Shown piece by piece: positions 11,424-21,689 of a stretch of DNA of 64,000 nucleotides (positions are counted from its first letter, which is position 1; each line of letters starts with the position of its first letter). The position numbers and the translations under genes were made by a program. The stretch is from Chrysaora quinquecirrha (taxonomy: Eukaryota; Cnidaria; Scyphozoa; Semaeostomeae; Pelagiidae), in the NCBI GenBank assembly GCA_014526335.1, contig JACTAT010000010.1, positions 343,901 to 407,900 of the forward strand. Direction: 5' to 3'. The notes under the pieces were generated by a model. The model was not told the DNA's origin and did no database searches. It saw nothing but the letters and a program-made list of their open reading frames with translations.

Positions 11424-12420
11424 CTACCCTGACTTAGCATGTGCATTTAGGTTACTTGCAAAGAAGCGATTTCCCTCAGGGGAAAGATGCATACCACCTT
11501 TATCAAGATGTGTAAAGGCGATATTATTGTGATCTATGAAATCCCACCCCTGAGAGAGAGAATATCGCCTCAGTGCAAGATTAGTTTCAACAACAGCAAT
11601 ATTTTTGGAAGTGTCATACGTCTGCAGAAAAATTGAGGAAACAGTGATGTTTACATCTGAGTGGATTTCTTTGATCTTCTTGCCAGTAGAGGTTACGTTT
11701 TCGATTATGTACTTTACTGGAATGCCTTTGGAAATATCATTACTGCCAATATGCAGGATCACTTCATCTGAGCCACCCAGTTTGCTATTGATGGTCTGCT
11801 TGTGACGCGAAAACAGTTGCTGGCTTTTTAATCCACCAATGCCATGTGCTTCAGCAAATTTTGATAAGAGCTTTTCATCGTTTAGACGGCGAATATGTGA
11901 GTCAACCAAAAGTAGTATTTTTCTTTGTCGGAAACCTTGATCTTTGTTGCTTAAACCATCATTTACTACTTCTGAATAACTCTTTGTATTGTTGGTGTTG
12001 GTTTTGCTGTTTTTCACTTTGTTGCTATGGTCATTACTGTCGCTGTCACTGCTTTTGAATCTGTTATTGCTGTTGCTATTGTTGTTCTTTTTCCTTCTCT
12101 TGTTCTTGCTCATTTTTTCAGCATTATCAGCAGAATTCGTGTATCGATCTTTATTAGGCAGTGAGGACTTTGATACCGTTTTGTATTTCTCAATGTTGAT
12201 GACTTGGTCTGGAATTGTTTTTTCTTTCTCAGAGGATTTCAAAATTTTAAATTCGTTATGTTTTTCCATCTGAATGGTTCTTAATTGTTTTGATAATTTT
12301 TCCTCCGCACTTTCCTTTGTATGAGCTTCAGGCTCCTTGTCTTTTGTCTTGCATGTGAATCCATTGTGGAATTTTCTATAGAAGTATGCTGGACACTCTT
12401 TGTTCTTGTCGAAGAGGCAT
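11424..12420 (-). CDS. CR1-like LINE ORF1 with SGNH/GDSL esterase-type domain
   Basis: A 281-codon frame starts at 12269 and stays open back to about 12420, where a FHNGFTC-type cysteine segment suggests the end of an upstream zinc finger. The middle is Asn/Ser/Lys-rich (low complexity, about 60-95). The C-terminal half is an SGNH-hydrolase-like fold: LLLVDSHIRRLND (block I, serine), LHIGSNDI (block III) and DKGGMHLSPEGN (block V, Asp and His). CR1-type LINEs are known to carry an esterase in ORF1. The catalytic residues look present, but the partner ORF2 is gutted, so the protein may be intact without a working element. The 5' side is cut by the MULE at 12431. Confidence 0.78.
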
Positions 12421-12430
12421 TACTTCCATT

Positions 12431-13170
12431 GGCTATCTCTAAAATCAGGAACAACGGGAACATGAGGAACAAAGTAGGAACATGAGGAACAAGGCGGGAA
12501 CAAAGTAGGAACATGAGGAACAAGGCGGGAACAAAGTAGGAACATGAGGAACAAGGTGGGAACATGAGGAACAAGGCGGGAACAAAGTGGGAACATGAGG
12601 AACAAGGTGGGAACATGAGGAACAAGGCGGGAACAAAGTGGGAACATGAGGAACAAGGCGGGAACATGAGGAACAAGGCGGGAACAAAGTGGGAACATGA
12701 GGAACAAGGTGGGAACAAAGTGGGAACATGAGGAACAAGGCGGGAACAAAGTGGGAACATGAGGAACAAGGTGGGAACATGAGGAACAAGGCGGGAACAT
12801 GAGGAACAAGGCGGGAACAAAGTGGGAACCTGAGGAACAAAGTAGGAACAAAGTGGGAACATGAGGAACAAGGCGGGAACAAAGCGGGAACATGAGGAAC
12901 AAGGCGGGAACAAGGCGGGAAAATGAGGAACAAGGCGGGAACAAAGTGGGAACATGAGGAACAAAGTAGGAACATGAGGAACAAGGCAGGAACAAGGCGG
13001 GAACATGAGGAACAAAGTGGGAACATGAGGAACAAGGCGGGAACAAAGCGGGAACATGAGGAACAAGGTGGGAACAAAGCGGGAATGTAGCAGGAACTGG
13101 GGGAACGTGGTGGGAATCACTGGGAATGAAGGGGGAACAACGGGAAGGAAGCTGGAATGACCGGGATTGG
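12431..13170 (+). repeat. Left terminal inverted repeat: 31-bp minisatellite
   Basis: After the GGCTATCTCTAAAATCAGG terminus come about 20 units built from three roughly 10-bp blocks: GGGAACATGA, GGAACAAGGC and GGGAACAAAGT (31 bp), with shortened 21-bp variants. Divergent blocks continue to about 13170 (CTGGGAATGAAGGGGG). Because 31 is not a multiple of three and the unit has no stop on one strand, all three minus frames are open for over 200 codons. I treat these as artefacts of the repeat, not genes. Confidence 0.92.
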
Positions 13171-13961
13171 CAGGATCACATTTTATTTTCATTCAAAATT
13201 TGATTCTAAATTGCCAGAAGTAACATCTGTTTGCAACTTGAACAAGTACTTTTAATAAGAGAGGGTCTCTCTTTTTCAAAGTATTCAATGAGACACCAAG
13301 TCATGGTGACATCTACCAAGACTTTAGAATTCAACAGGAAGAACGACATTACTTCAGATTGTGCTTTATTTTCAAGTACAAGCTGGCAACAACGGAACAA
13401 AAATTTTAAACGTAGCAAAAAACTATAACTAAAACTGTCGACCACCGTCTACTAAAAACTGAAACATGTTTAAAAATGTATTCAATTGAATTAAATCCTT
13501 AATATACCAAATATATAACAAGAAATACATTTAGAAAGATCGCTGCGTGTACGGCACCTACAGATTAACCTATACATTAATCTTTTCATGTGTTCAAAAT
13601 TATTAGTAAATTTTTGCAAACAAATGCACTTTTTCCTTTGTTGAAGGCCAAAAAACAGTCAAATTGCACGATTAGTGTGTCTCAAAGAACTAACTGCAAG
13701 CTACGAAATCGAGTAAGAGCGGGAAACAATACATTCTGTCTGATGATTTCTTGTTTTGTTTTCAAATTAGTTTGCTAATAATTTTTCAGGGGCTGATTTT
13801 CTTATTTGAAAAGTCACTTAAATTTGCTGCAGATAGTCTATTCTGAGTATATGGAAAACATAGCAGATGCTTACTGTAACTTAATTGAATGAATTCACAA
13901 AACGAAGAGACAACTAATACAAGTTCATCAAAAGTTGTTCCTTATAATATTTGAAAGAGAT
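13171..13961. other. MULE interior, no gene recognised
   Basis: AT-rich stretch between the left terminal repeat and the 3' end of the transposase gene. It would hold the 3' UTR of that gene. No other coding or structured feature seen. Confidence 0.5.
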
Positions 13962-15509
13962 TTACGCTCTTAGGTGCCAACCAAACTCAGCTTCAAGTCT
14001 TGCTATGTGCTCTCTAGTAAGTAGGGGAATGAACTCGTTTGGAACTAGGAGCATTGAGCACTGGAACTGAGGATATCTCTTCTTCACACAAGTAAATCTG
14101 AAATGAAAATGGACATTTTGCTCACGCTCAGACCATTGCTGTATTCCAGTCTTCTGGTCCCTGAAAGATCTTATATCTCGATAAACAACGACGATGTCAT
14201 CTGGCTGCACAAGAGGAGGATTACGAATTACATTTCCGCACCCATAGCAGCGTGAAATTATTGTGCCGACAAGCCACTTCAACGTGAAAGGATGGGCAGA
14301 AAACATCCGTGCAGGGTGGATTGGACTTGACTGCATTGGTTGACTAGTTGTTGTAGCTGCTGTTGCAACTCCGGGGATAACATGTGGAAATTGAGCAGAT
14401 GTTGATATCGGCGGGTACAAGCTTGGAATGCCAGGTATATCAATTCTGACATGGCCAGAAGTCGCAACGTTATTACATTGAGGTTGTGGCTGTATTGTCT
14501 GCGAGCACACTTGGGCTTGTTGTTCTACAGCTGGCTGTGGAAGGTTACCTGGAATAACTGATTTTCTTGCTCTTGGTGCTATGCCCGTACCAGCACCCCT
14601 CGTATCGATGTCGTCGAGCAAATCAACGTCGAGCAAATCAACTTGCTCGGTAATGGCCGGCCGTTTTCTGTTGGACTTTTTTCTATCGCTTGGTTTTTTG
14701 CCTGCACTTGCAGGTCCCCCAGAGAGCGCCATGTCTGTGATTTTTGGCCCAAGTTTGGCCTTTTTGTACCAGTTTATCAATTCTGCTACGCATCCTTTCA
14801 AGTGAGCAACTGCTAGAATGTGCTCGCAGAACTTAGTTGAACGATGTACACAAGCTCTGTCGCACACAAGAGAATTTCCTTTTCCTGGGGTAACTACGTG
14901 AACATTATTGGTTGCTCCGGCAACTATAAAGGAACCATTTACTGCACCTGGTTTAGGAACAACCAAATTTGGATTACCTATTAGATGAGTTGCTTTCCGG
15001 AAAATAGACTCAAGAACAGGCTTTGGAATATTTGTTATGCCAGATTCCGACGCTGTCATAGCAAGGCTTGGTTTAATTGTTTCCACAGGAGCAGAAGCTT
15101 TTGGGGGCTCTTTTTGTATTGCAAACGGAGCTGTTATCGGGATAACATTATCAGCATAACTAGTCTGCTCTTCCATGCCAATGCCTCTAAATTTTTCAAA
15201 GACTTTCAACCGTTGAGCATGATTCAGTTGCTCCCACTTCCTGATACCAGGAACAAGATTGGCAAACTCATCACGAACTTTGTATGGTCCTTTGCCAAAC
15301 AGGGCACGATCTTCATTTCGATGCTGTGCTTCAACAAGGTTTTTTATCTCGGCTACAAATTCATGTGGACGTTTAGCTTCAAAATGTAGTCCATACTTAA
15401 TCATGAAATTACCTGCTTCCACGTCATTGTTTGTATACTGCAATGGTGGGTCACCCAGACCAGCTTCTATGCGGATCTTCTTCAACATGGATTCCTTGAT
15501 GATATCAGC
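13962..15509 (-). CDS. MULE gene exon 7: SWIM-type zinc finger and C-terminus
   Basis: The acceptor TTTTTCTTCCAG precedes GCTGATATC at 15509, and the frame runs 515 codons to a stop at 13962. The first part (ADIIKESMLKKIRIEAG) continues the transposase. A SWIM-like zinc motif (CDRACVHRSTKFCEH, about 14830-14875) follows, then a Lys/Arg-rich nuclear-localisation-like stretch (GKKPSDRKKSNRKRP, about 14660-14705), a Pro/Gln-rich linker, and a terminal domain with CYGCGNV and RYPQFQCSMLLVPNEF. SWIM fingers are standard in MULE transposases. The exon length is divisible by three, so it enters in phase 0. Confidence 0.82.
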   Translation of the reverse strand, partial: ADIIKESMLKKIRIEAGLGDPPLQYTNNDVEAGNFMIKYGLHFEAKRPHEFVAEIKNLVEAQHRNEDRALFGKGPYKVRDEFANLVPGIRKWEQLNHAQRLKVFEKFRGIGMEEQTSYADNVIPITAPFAIQKEPPKASAPVETIKPSLAMTASESGITNIPKPVLESIFRKATHLIGNPNLVVPKPGAVNGSFIVAGATNNVHVVTPGKGNSLVCDRACVHRSTKFCEHILAVAHLKGCVAELINWYKKAKLGPKITDMALSGGPASAGKKPSDRKKSNRKRPAITEQVDLLDVDLLDDIDTRGAGTGIAPRARKSVIPGNLPQPAVEQQAQVCSQTIQPQPQCNNVATSGHVRIDIPGIPSLYPPISTSAQFPHVIPGVATAATTTSQPMQSSPIHPARMFSAHPFTLKWLVGTIISRCYGCGNVIRNPPLVQPDDIVVVYRDIRSFRDQKTGIQQWSEREQNVHFHFRFTCVKKRYPQFQCSMLLVPNEFIPLLTREHIARLEAEFGWHLRA

Positions 15510-15855
15510 CTGGAAGAAAAACATTTAATTACATACTTGACTTCAAATCCTGAGAAAATTTTAAAGATGACTGTGTATCAGAAGCCAACTCTAAGCTGTC
15601 AAATTTATAAGAAGCTGCTTTATTCATATATCTACAGTCCATGACAAGGTAGACAGATTTTCTGAAACTCTAGCCAAGTAGATCAAACCAAACATTTCTT
15701 TGTTAAACATAAATCTCCCTACAAATGTGAGGACTACCCCGTATTGACAAATCTCCGCATGCTTTTTTGACTAACCTTGAAAAAACCTGAATAATATGTA
15801 TTTGGCTTATCTTTTTAGCCATGTTTTGGCACGCTACTTCTTTTTGGAGAATTCA

Positions 15856-17053
15856 GTGCCAATCCAAGGTAAGGTTATTTCTATGATAACTAGCTATATC
15901 GATTTCAGGCGCCCAAACATTTTTATACAACAGGCTTTGAGAAGAATATTTTCTCCCTTTGTCAAAAGATTGTCTCATTAGAGTACCAAACGTAGGTACC
16001 TTTTCTTTCTTGAACCATTCGTAAAAGGAATTGCCTGATTTACAATTTTCTCGTTGATTCCATACAGCTTTTAATTCGTCTAGTTTTCGATCGAATTCTT
16101 CTTCGATATCGCAGTCAACGAGACCATAGTACTTAACGTGTTCTACTTGCTTTCCAAAAATTTCTTCAATGATTACTTTCACGTCTGTGCTATTGAAACT
16201 TCTTTTTCCGAGTTCTCTCTTCAGATTGTCTTTGACATGCAGGAAACAGCGTAGAAAAACGGCAAATCTAAAGTTTCTCTTCAGACCATTGATGAGACCT
16301 CTCTCTCCGTCCGTACCACATGCTAATATTCCTTCAAGCTCCGGTTGTTCAGTAATGAGCGTGTTTGCAAAATTTGAGTAGGTTTTCCAAATTTTATTCT
16401 GGTGAAGCATAATCGGGCCAATGAAGACTGGGCTTTTGTTGGTTATCTTGCAACGCAGCTTAAGATTCCTGTACATAGTTACTGTGAGACTGAGATTTGT
16501 ATCTATCACATTGAATGTCGGGTCAATAGCAAATACAGAGAATTCACGTGGATTGGTGCAGAAAGTGACGAGATCTTTTAATTGTGTGTCGTTAGCAAGA
16601 ACCAGGAAAAAATCAGGATGAATTTTACATTCTCTTATGAAAATAGATCCTTTTGAATCCTGTTCTTCTCTTTTGGCTCGCTCTAGCATAATCCAGATGT
16701 CATCTGCAATAGTGCTCCCCTTCTTCACTATCTCATCTCTAGCAAGGGACTCTCTCTTTCTTTTTGCATCGTACCTTGCGTTATATAAATCCTGAGGACC
16801 TCTCGGCAACTTATCAAGACTTTCGGCTCCAACTACATCTCCAAGAGAGCAATATATGCCATCCAAATTTCCTTCGGTGTCGACTGCCTTTCCAAAAGTG
16901 AGGATTTCATCGCATGCAGCGTACTTGGTGTAATGCGCCTGTATGGTGAATTGCCTTTCGAATTCCCATGTGGACGTAAGCTGGGTACAGGGTGTTCATC
17001 CTTTTCAAATTGATAATGAACGAAAACATTATTCTTTCTGACTCCTTTAATAT
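15856..17053 (-). pseudogene. MULE gene exon 6: DDE transposase core, one frame break, donor missing
   Basis: The acceptor CAATTTTTAG precedes 17053, where two bases complete a codon begun in exon 5. DIKGVRKNNVFVHYQFEKDE and RRITPSTLHAMKSS lead into a MULE catalytic core: FAIDPTFNV (first Asp), ILACGTDGERG (second Asp) and FLRCFLHVKDN (C/H signature). The usual distal catalytic acid should lie near the QSFDKGRKYSSQS block. The frame slips once at about 16866-16870 in an AAATTT stretch; counting one lost base the exon is exactly in phase. At the expected 3' boundary the sequence reads TGGCAC then TGA, with no GT donor nearby. The fold call is firm; activity is unlikely as assembled. Confidence 0.83.
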
Positions 17054-17681
17054 CTAAAAATTGAAACAATAATTGTTTTGTTTACAATATTTACACTGAT
17101 CAATAAACGTTAAGACAAGCGAAATCTAGTTTTCAAACCTGTTCAAATCCCTAATATCAAAATCGAAAATTTGCGAAGAAATGTTTTTTTGGTTTGTCTA
17201 TTGAGGATCATATAAAGATGTGAACAGGTTATTTGATAGGCGACGATTCATGCGATGAAGTACTTCTCTCGTCATCGGGAAAAGTGATTTGTAAGATTGT
17301 CAGCTATTTTCTATTGGAATGACGGAAGAATATTGTTCTATTTAATAATGGTCCGTTAGCTTATTATCCAACGCAGGGGAGGGAGGGGGATGCTGTTTTC
17401 GGTCATTCCAAAGAGGCAACTCGAAACCTAAATGGTGTCAGGCATAGATTTTTCCACAAGTGGCATACCACAATTGATGGGATATATATTTATATATTCA
17501 TGACAAATATATGGTGTCAGGCATATATTTGTACTAGTAAGTAGTATCATGAGGTTTGGATGGGTTTAGCGGCGTAGAGCGTGGTCTTGAATTGTTACTC
17601 TTTACAAAGCATGTAATGGAAATTTATACCAGGTATTCTGATGCTACGAGAGAAACTAAAAAAGAAAAGCGTAACTCTCAC

Positions 17682-18136
17682 CTTCCAAGATTGCTATGGT
17701 TTTATGAACTTCATCATCTGACTTATTAACATAGTATATTCGTTTTAGAGAAAACACATCGTTCTCGTTCTCCGCAGAAATGCTTTCAGTTCTGCACAGC
17801 GATATTGAGTTGCCACCACCGCCAGCCTCTCTTTCAACATGGTAGAGTCGTGAAGGAGAGCCTACACGTTTCCAGGACCCCATGGAGTCGCACTTGACGT
17901 CATCAAAAAATTTCAAACCGGATGTGTCGATGACAAATGAGACATTTTGTGCTACATTGGAAGGGATTCCAGTGCATAATTTTTGAGGCTCCAGATCAAG
18001 CAAAAAGATGGAGATGAGCTCCTTGGTGGTATACGATGTCTTTCTTCTATGAAACACTGGGGTTTTAGTGTTCCCATTGTATGGTTCACCAAGTGGAATC
18101 AGATGGGTGCCTGAAGCAGCTTTCGAAGAATGTTTC
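17682..18136 (-). CDS. MULE gene exon 5: N-terminal DNA-binding-type region
   Basis: The acceptor CTTGCCTTGTAG and donor GGAAG/GTGAGA bound a 455-bp exon that enters in phase 2 and leaves with one base, which joins exon 6 as GAT. The protein includes NVSFVIDTSGLKFFDDVKCD and MGSWKRVGSPSRLYHV, then SLKRIYYVNKSDDEVHKTIA. I recognise this block from cnidarian MULE-type transposases, where it precedes the DDE core; it probably contributes to DNA or terminus binding. That role is inferred. Confidence 0.72.
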
Positions 18137-18687
18137 CTACAAGGCAAGATTTACATTCATACAAATTACTCTTTTTGGTTTTGTTTTTTATGATTGGAAA
18201 CTGAGACTCTTGGAATATGAGTGACACGCAGCAGTCAGTAAAAAGTAAACACTAATTTCATTGTCTGAGCTGAGCTCACAACCAAGACTAAGGCATCAAA
18301 CCATAGAGAACCAAGTACATCCAAACCTGTTGATGGTATACAGTAACACAGTTCAAGGACAATAACAATGAAGTAAATGCAACCAGTGTTATAAGCCCAA
18401 ATGTAAAGCACTTCTTGGCAATATTTGGGGCAACTGCCCAGAATCTAGTTGAAACCCTAGTCAAGAAATCAGAAATGGAGCAGGGTAGATATCTGTACAT
18501 GAAAACAACAAAAAGGCCTACAAAGAACAATATAAATTATTTACTCTTGTTTTGGAACATAATATGTGTCAACTGTTGCATATCACTTATTTCCCATTCA
18601 GAAAAAATGATACACAGTCTTAGTTGTGAGCCTTGTTTAGTTCATCTAAGCAGAAGCAAATTGATGACCTAGTTCTTATTGACATAC

Positions 18688-18777
18688 CATGCTGGCTTTG
18701 TGTAAGTAATTTCCAGTCCTGCATCTGATTCGCTTGTGCTTGTTGAACTGTCATCATTTGAATTCAATACTGTAGAC
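18688..18777 (-). CDS. MULE gene exon 4: small linker exon, duplicate of exon 3
   Basis: The 90-bp exon is bounded by TTTGAAG and GTATGT, phase 2 on both sides. It encodes a Ser-rich linker ending LEITYTKPA. It matches the neighbouring exon 3 (LEITYAKAG), indicating tandem exon duplication. The phase fit with both neighbours is the main reason to link the kinase part to the transposase part. Confidence 0.7.
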
Positions 18778-18889
18778 CTTCAAAGATAAATGAAAAGTGG
18801 TTCAGAAGAGTCAGAATTGAATTCATAAACGAGCATGATTGACAAGTTGGTAACAGAAGAAATCAACATTTCAAGACTTGTGTACTTAC

Positions 18890-18982
18890 TTTCCTGCCTT
18901 TGCGTATGTTATTTCAAGTTCTGCAGTTGATCCACTGCTACTTAGGTTATTCTTTTCTGGTTCAATATGAATGTCTTTAGAC
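18890..18982 (-). CDS. MULE gene exon 3: small linker exon
   Basis: The 93-bp exon is bounded by CTCATCCAG and GTAAGT, phase 2 on both sides. It encodes a Ser/Glu-rich linker with SSSGSTAELEITYAKAG. No function beyond linking is visible. Confidence 0.7.
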
Positions 18983-19182
18983 CTGGATGAGATTTAAGTG
19001 AAAGGGGTATAAATTATGATACCATGCTGAACTATGAGAACCATTCTTCTTAAAACAAATAGGGCAAAAAGGAAATAACATTTTGCCTACATATAATGTA
19101 ATTACCAGAACCAAAATCTAATGACTGAAATTAAATGCCAAAGACAAAACAGTTTCACAAATTTCATATTTTCAAAACATAC

Positions 19183-20811
19183 CGTGTATCCATAACAGAA
19201 ACCTCAACAAAAGACGGTGTACATGAAAGAGGGACATTGGAACTGGACAGCCGTTTTGAAATCCACTGTAAGAGACTTATTGCTGACCCAGATCTTACAA
19301 CAGCTCCATTGCCATTTCCTCCAAGACAAAAGCTTATAGGATGTGTTTCAACAACAAATAAATGTCTTCCAGATGCTAAAACAACAAAAATGTATTGGGA
19401 AGCTTGAAAAATGGAGCACTTTACACATCCTGACATTTGAGTAGAACTTTTCATGAGGTCAAGTTCTTTTGTGGCACATTCTTGGAATGAGTAGTCATAA
19501 AGCTTCTCATTCTTCACAACTTTTTCCGAGTAACATAATGTATTGCTCAGTAGATTATGGTCTTTCAGAATCTTTGCTGCTTCATAGATGTCATGCATAT
19601 CAGGACCACGAAATTTATTGAATCTGCCTGGAAAATTGATTATTACCTCAGATGCCAGATCGACAAGCTCAGTCTCCCACACTTCAATTTTTTTGATTGT
19701 GACAATATTTGATCAATTATGCCAATGGAAAGGAAAGCACATGCATTAGTACCATCATTTGTTGGAATAATTGCCTCTCCTAGTAATTGACTGTCTCTTA
19801 TTTGCTGTGCAACTTCTGCATCACTTCTTTCTAATGCCGATGCTTGGGAGACATTAAGATTGAAAATATCCACGACTTCTTCCTCATGTATTGTGGCTTC
19901 TAGTGGGCTAATAAGGCTTCGTAATTCAGGATTGAACTTTAAGTTGTCATATATAATTTTCCTCAGCTTCTGGTTATAGCTTGATTGAACTTGAAAATAT
20001 TTTTCAGAACCAGAGGGAAGCTGTTGTGCAATCAAAATCTCTTTAAGGACGTCTTCAAGCTCCACTACATGACCTTTTTTTTTCTTGATGTAGTCATCAA
20101 TTTCAAACTGATATGGATAACGCTGATCTGGGTTAATCGTGACAAATATGGTTAGAAGCAGTGCCCAAATATCAACTGCTTTCAACTGATCAATGTTGGC
20201 TGAAGCTAACCTGAAGTTATCGATGTAAACCTCAGGGGCCATGAAAGCAGGGCTTCCTCGATTTAGACATTTCGTTTGGGTGTTTGTGACCATGGCCTTT
20301 GTGGCACAAAGTTTTGATCTGCCTTCGCCAAAATCACCCAGTTTGGAAACAATTGGGGATTTTGCAAACAACTCTTCACAATTTCCCATACTTGCAGCAT
20401 AATGAAGATTTGAAACAAGGACATTTGCAGGTTTGATGTCTCTATGGACAATGTTCAAATTGTGAAGGTAGTTGACAGCACTGATAATGTCACCTGCAAT
20501 AAAATTGCTCACACCCGGAAAGAACGTGACCAGATCTTCTTCATCAAGGTAATGTAAGAATTGCTGCAATGTGTGCACAGTCTTGTTGCGATTGAAAGGA
20601 GAAAATGTGAATTCACAGTATTCCATCAAAATAGAAAGTGGCTTGTCACATACTGCCATAAACTTGACTATGTTTTTGCAACAAATGCCACTCAGAATCT
20701 TGGCTTCTTTGGCGAAGGTTTTGCCGTTGATGGATGGATCGTGCAGCTTCTTTACTACAACTGATGATCCCTTGTAGTCACCCTTCTCCACCAAAGCAAA
20801 AGAACCATGTC
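19183..20811 (-). pseudogene. MULE gene exon 2: protein kinase plus cysteine-peptidase-like domain
   Basis: The acceptor TTTTTACAG opens GHGSFALVEKG (glycine loop). The kinase keeps VVVKK (ATP-binding Lys, about residue 58), an alpha-C Glu (FAKEAKIL), IVHRDIKPANVL (HRD, about 162), LGDFGEG (about 197) and FMAPE (about 231), so it looks catalytically complete and TKL/RIPK-like. After a helical linker comes NDGTNACAFLS with a candidate nucleophile Cys, then GRHLFVVETHPI (candidate His) and GGNGNG. This resembles papain-fold deubiquitinase-type peptidases; that is an inference. The frame slips once in a seven-T run on the plus strand (19688-19694). The exon ends CACG/GTATGT in phase 2 if one base is counted as missing. 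Kinase call strong, peptidase call tentative. Confidence 0.83.
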
Positions 20812-21223
20812 CTGTAAAAAGACAGAGTCATACATTTCCAAATAAAAGGGGATTGCTAATTTGAATTGACATCAATATCTGGCAACTTTGCAAAAGACTG
20901 CCATTCATCTTGTTAATTCTACATGTTCATTCTACGCGAGGACTGAGTCTGTACATTTCAGGATTTCAGGATAAAGGTGCAGCATCATCTCGGCATCAGG
21001 GACATAACTTACATCACTATGCTTACATCAACATCTCTTGCTTTTTTAACCTCGATATATTGCACTGTCAAGTACTCTGCACCACGTTTACCTTACAAAA
21101 GTCCTTGTAGGACTTTATTAGAAGTTATAAGTTGTGGCGGTTGTAATAGTAGACTAGGTACCTTATAAATGCAAGTATTGTGTTATAAAGTAAAGAAGGG
21201 CTAGATAGTGTAAGCAATCTTAC

Positions 21224-21335
21224 CGATCAGAACTTTGTCCTTCACCTGCGAAATATCAAATCTTGGCAGCTCTGTGGAAAAAATATTTGCGTGCAGGACT
21301 TCCCTCTTTGCTGGGATCGATGGCAAACGAAACAT
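21224..21335 (-). CDS. MULE gene exon 1: start of kinase-transposase protein
   Basis: An ATG at 21335 opens MFRLPSIPAKREVLHANIF, continues to VKDKVLI and ends ATCG/GTAAGA. Its last G plus the first two bases of exon 2 make the Gly of GHGSF, so the kinase glycine loop is built across the junction. This is the first in-frame ATG of the exon, and the short basic leader fits. The promoter should lie in 21336-21690, between this ATG and the right terminal repeat; no motif there is convincing. Confidence 0.78.
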
Positions 21336-21689
21336 GTTTTCAAGTTTCACGTGCCTGACCTGATAAAGTTACCCGGCCATGAGGGCACGTGAAGCTTCCC
21401 AGAAAAAGATCTAATATTAGAGTGTTATTTTCCCGCCAAACGGAAACGAGGCCACGCGACGCAGGCCAACTCTGGGTCAGCTCGTCAACGCTTCAACGCC
21501 CAACGCAAAATGTCCAATGTTCGACTTAAAACAAATAGTAGCTAATAGCTGAACAATAGCTTTTTTAAGACCTGCTTAAATTCACCATGAACAACAACAG
21601 CAATTCGCTACACTGACCGTTTGAGCAGCTTTCCAACAACAACAAGAACAAAATATGGTGCTGCGAATACTTATTTCACTGAAACCTGT

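Noticed and set aside
11989..12273. Leu-rich plus-strand frame, membrane-protein-like
   Set aside because: It is the antisense of the Asn/Ser/Lys-rich segment of LINE ORF1.
12281..13192. Long Pro/Cys/Phe/Leu-rich reading frames (up to 303 codons) in all three frames on one strand, with the same again at 21621-22235
   Set aside because: They are translations of the 31-bp minisatellite in the MULE terminal repeats; the period is not a multiple of three and no real protein would be open in every frame.
13962..21335. Kinase and transposase as two independent neighbouring genes
   Set aside because: Phase continuity through exons 1-6, lack of a stop or poly(A) region between them, and enclosure by one pair of termini favour one gene; cDNA could still overturn this.
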